A stretch of DNA of 64,000 bases from Chromatiales bacterium 21-64-14 (GTDB lineage: Bacteria; Pseudomonadota; Gammaproteobacteria; 21-64-14), in the NCBI GenBank assembly GCA_002255365.1, contig NCBI01000001.1:1-64000 (forward strand), written 5' to 3'. A program made the position numbers and the translations under genes. Shown in pieces: positions 63,443 to 64,000 of this stretch. The notes below the pieces were generated by a model. That model was not told the DNA's origin and ran no database searches. It saw only the letters and a program-made list of their open reading frames with translations. Every line of letters begins with the position of its first letter. Position 1 is the first letter of the stretch.

Positions 63443-64000
63443 TGCTGTGCTGCATTGGTCGCAGGAATGCCGCGTAGCACTCGCATACGCGCCGATTAAG
63501 TCCGGACCGACCCACTACGGTGATGTGGTCATTCTGGTATTTGATCAACCCAATCAGCCGCGATACGCGCGCAGGTTCGGTCACCGCCTCGCGACGCACA
63601 CCGAGTATGTCAGTGATCAATTCCTGGGTCATCACCAAGTTGTTGGACTGCAGCCGATCAAGGCCCAACAACAGCTAACGGCATAACTGCTGATCCAGCG
63701 AGTGGTGTCGGCTGCATACAGCTGTCTGCCCCATTTGGGTGATCAGCGCCTGCGTGTAACGCAGCAGCAGTGACGCACGGTGGGACCACCACGGCTGACC
63801 TCCAGTACCAACAAGGGCGTTGATTCGGAAGCCCACGCCAGCGCTTTGCACGACCCCAGGACGGCAGTCGAGACCCCAGGACGGCAGTCGAATTGCCACC
63901 AATGAACGACGAGATTCCGACGACGCCGTCGTCGCCCACCACGGTGATCTCCCCGCTGCGGCGCCGTTCTCCTTAACATACAGCAGCGAGCCAAGCCAGG
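63443..64000 (-). pseudogene. Crp/Fnr-family regulator, broken; continues past window
   Basis: Minus-strand frames give pieces of one Crp/Fnr-type regulator: YVKENGA (near 63975), GDDGVVGISSFIGGNST (near 63915), LLLRYTQALITQMGQTAVC and HHSLDQQLCR (to 63689), then LVMTQELITDILGVRREAV with the HTH and LIKYQNDHITVVGRSGL, ending VCECYAAFLR. A stop (TAG) replaces the expected Trp codon after LCR at about 63688. Frame changes occur near 63945 and 63891; the latter coincides with a 20-base tandem duplication. The frame runs on into the antisense DUF3309 gene, so the true end is uncertain. Confidence 0.75.
63852..63891. repeat. Perfect 20-base tandem duplication
   Basis: GACCCCAGGACGGCAGTCGA occurs twice head to tail (63852-63871, 63872-63891). 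It lies at a frame break in the Crp/Fnr pseudogene. The unit is not a multiple of three, so copy number changes shift the frame. Confidence 0.95.

Overview
The window is GC-rich (most coding sequence ends codons in G or C) and reads as the chromosome of a chemolithotrophic, sulfur-oxidising gammaproteobacterium with heavy metal exposure. The strongest pointers are an aprM-aprB-aprA set for the APS reductase route of sulfite oxidation, two DsrE-family proteins, a sulfide-type ArsR-rhodanese regulator, and dense mercury, arsenic and copper gene clusters. The gene set fits Acidiferrobacter-like bacteria from metal-rich settings, but that placement is inference; no rRNA or other marker gene is present to prove it.

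Layout. 0-9.3 kb: a partial DoxX-like gene, a TetR-peroxiredoxin pair, a DsbG-like thioredoxin, a foldback MITE, a lipoprotein lytic transglycosylase, an MFS transporter, two tandem tatA paralogues, a zinc-ribbon protein, a methyltransferase, a rhodanese pseudogene and a sterol-desaturase-family enzyme. 9.3-17.8 kb: an ArsR-rhodanese regulator, an ArsR-CDF metal efflux pair and a tripartite RND pump. 17.8-25.7 kb: B12-independent metabolism, with metE/metR divergent and nrdAB behind a cobalamin riboswitch. 25.7-28.5 kb: a small foreign island (decayed IS91-type transposase and an AT-richer sdaA) bounded by a direct repeat of the 3' end of nrdB.

28.6-38.8 kb: copper and cytochrome-oxidase metallation. 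One leftward series runs secreted HMA protein, outer-membrane transporter, NHL propeller, CtaG, PCuAC chaperone, SCO protein, behind a MerR-type promoter. A second runs MerR, CopA, CopZ, glutaredoxin behind two tandem MerR-type promoters, and a third holds a thioredoxin-fold protein and its MerR regulator. 39-44.1 kb: a mercury locus (merR, merT, merP, merA, a MerC protein fused to a Cys-rich bufferin-like tail, and a convergent merB). 44.3-49.9 kb: a GNAT-deacetylase fusion, a DsrE protein, a MITE next to a truncated phosphoesterase, and an ars operon (arsR-arsI-arsC-acr3). 50.8-58.2 kb: a multi-PAS diguanylate cyclase, a second copy of the MITE, a TPR protein and the apr operon.

58.3-64 kb: an IS3-family remnant, yccF, tRNA-Glu, tRNA-Ala, gltX, tRNA-Val with an adjoining integrase remnant, then four tiny envelope/stress proteins (DUF1328, CsbD, DUF3096, DUF3309) and a Crp/Fnr pseudogene running off the window end. 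Overall the window combines a core sulfur/one-carbon/nucleotide background with several metal-resistance modules, each behind its own MerR- or ArsR-type promoter, and with mobile-element scars between modules.
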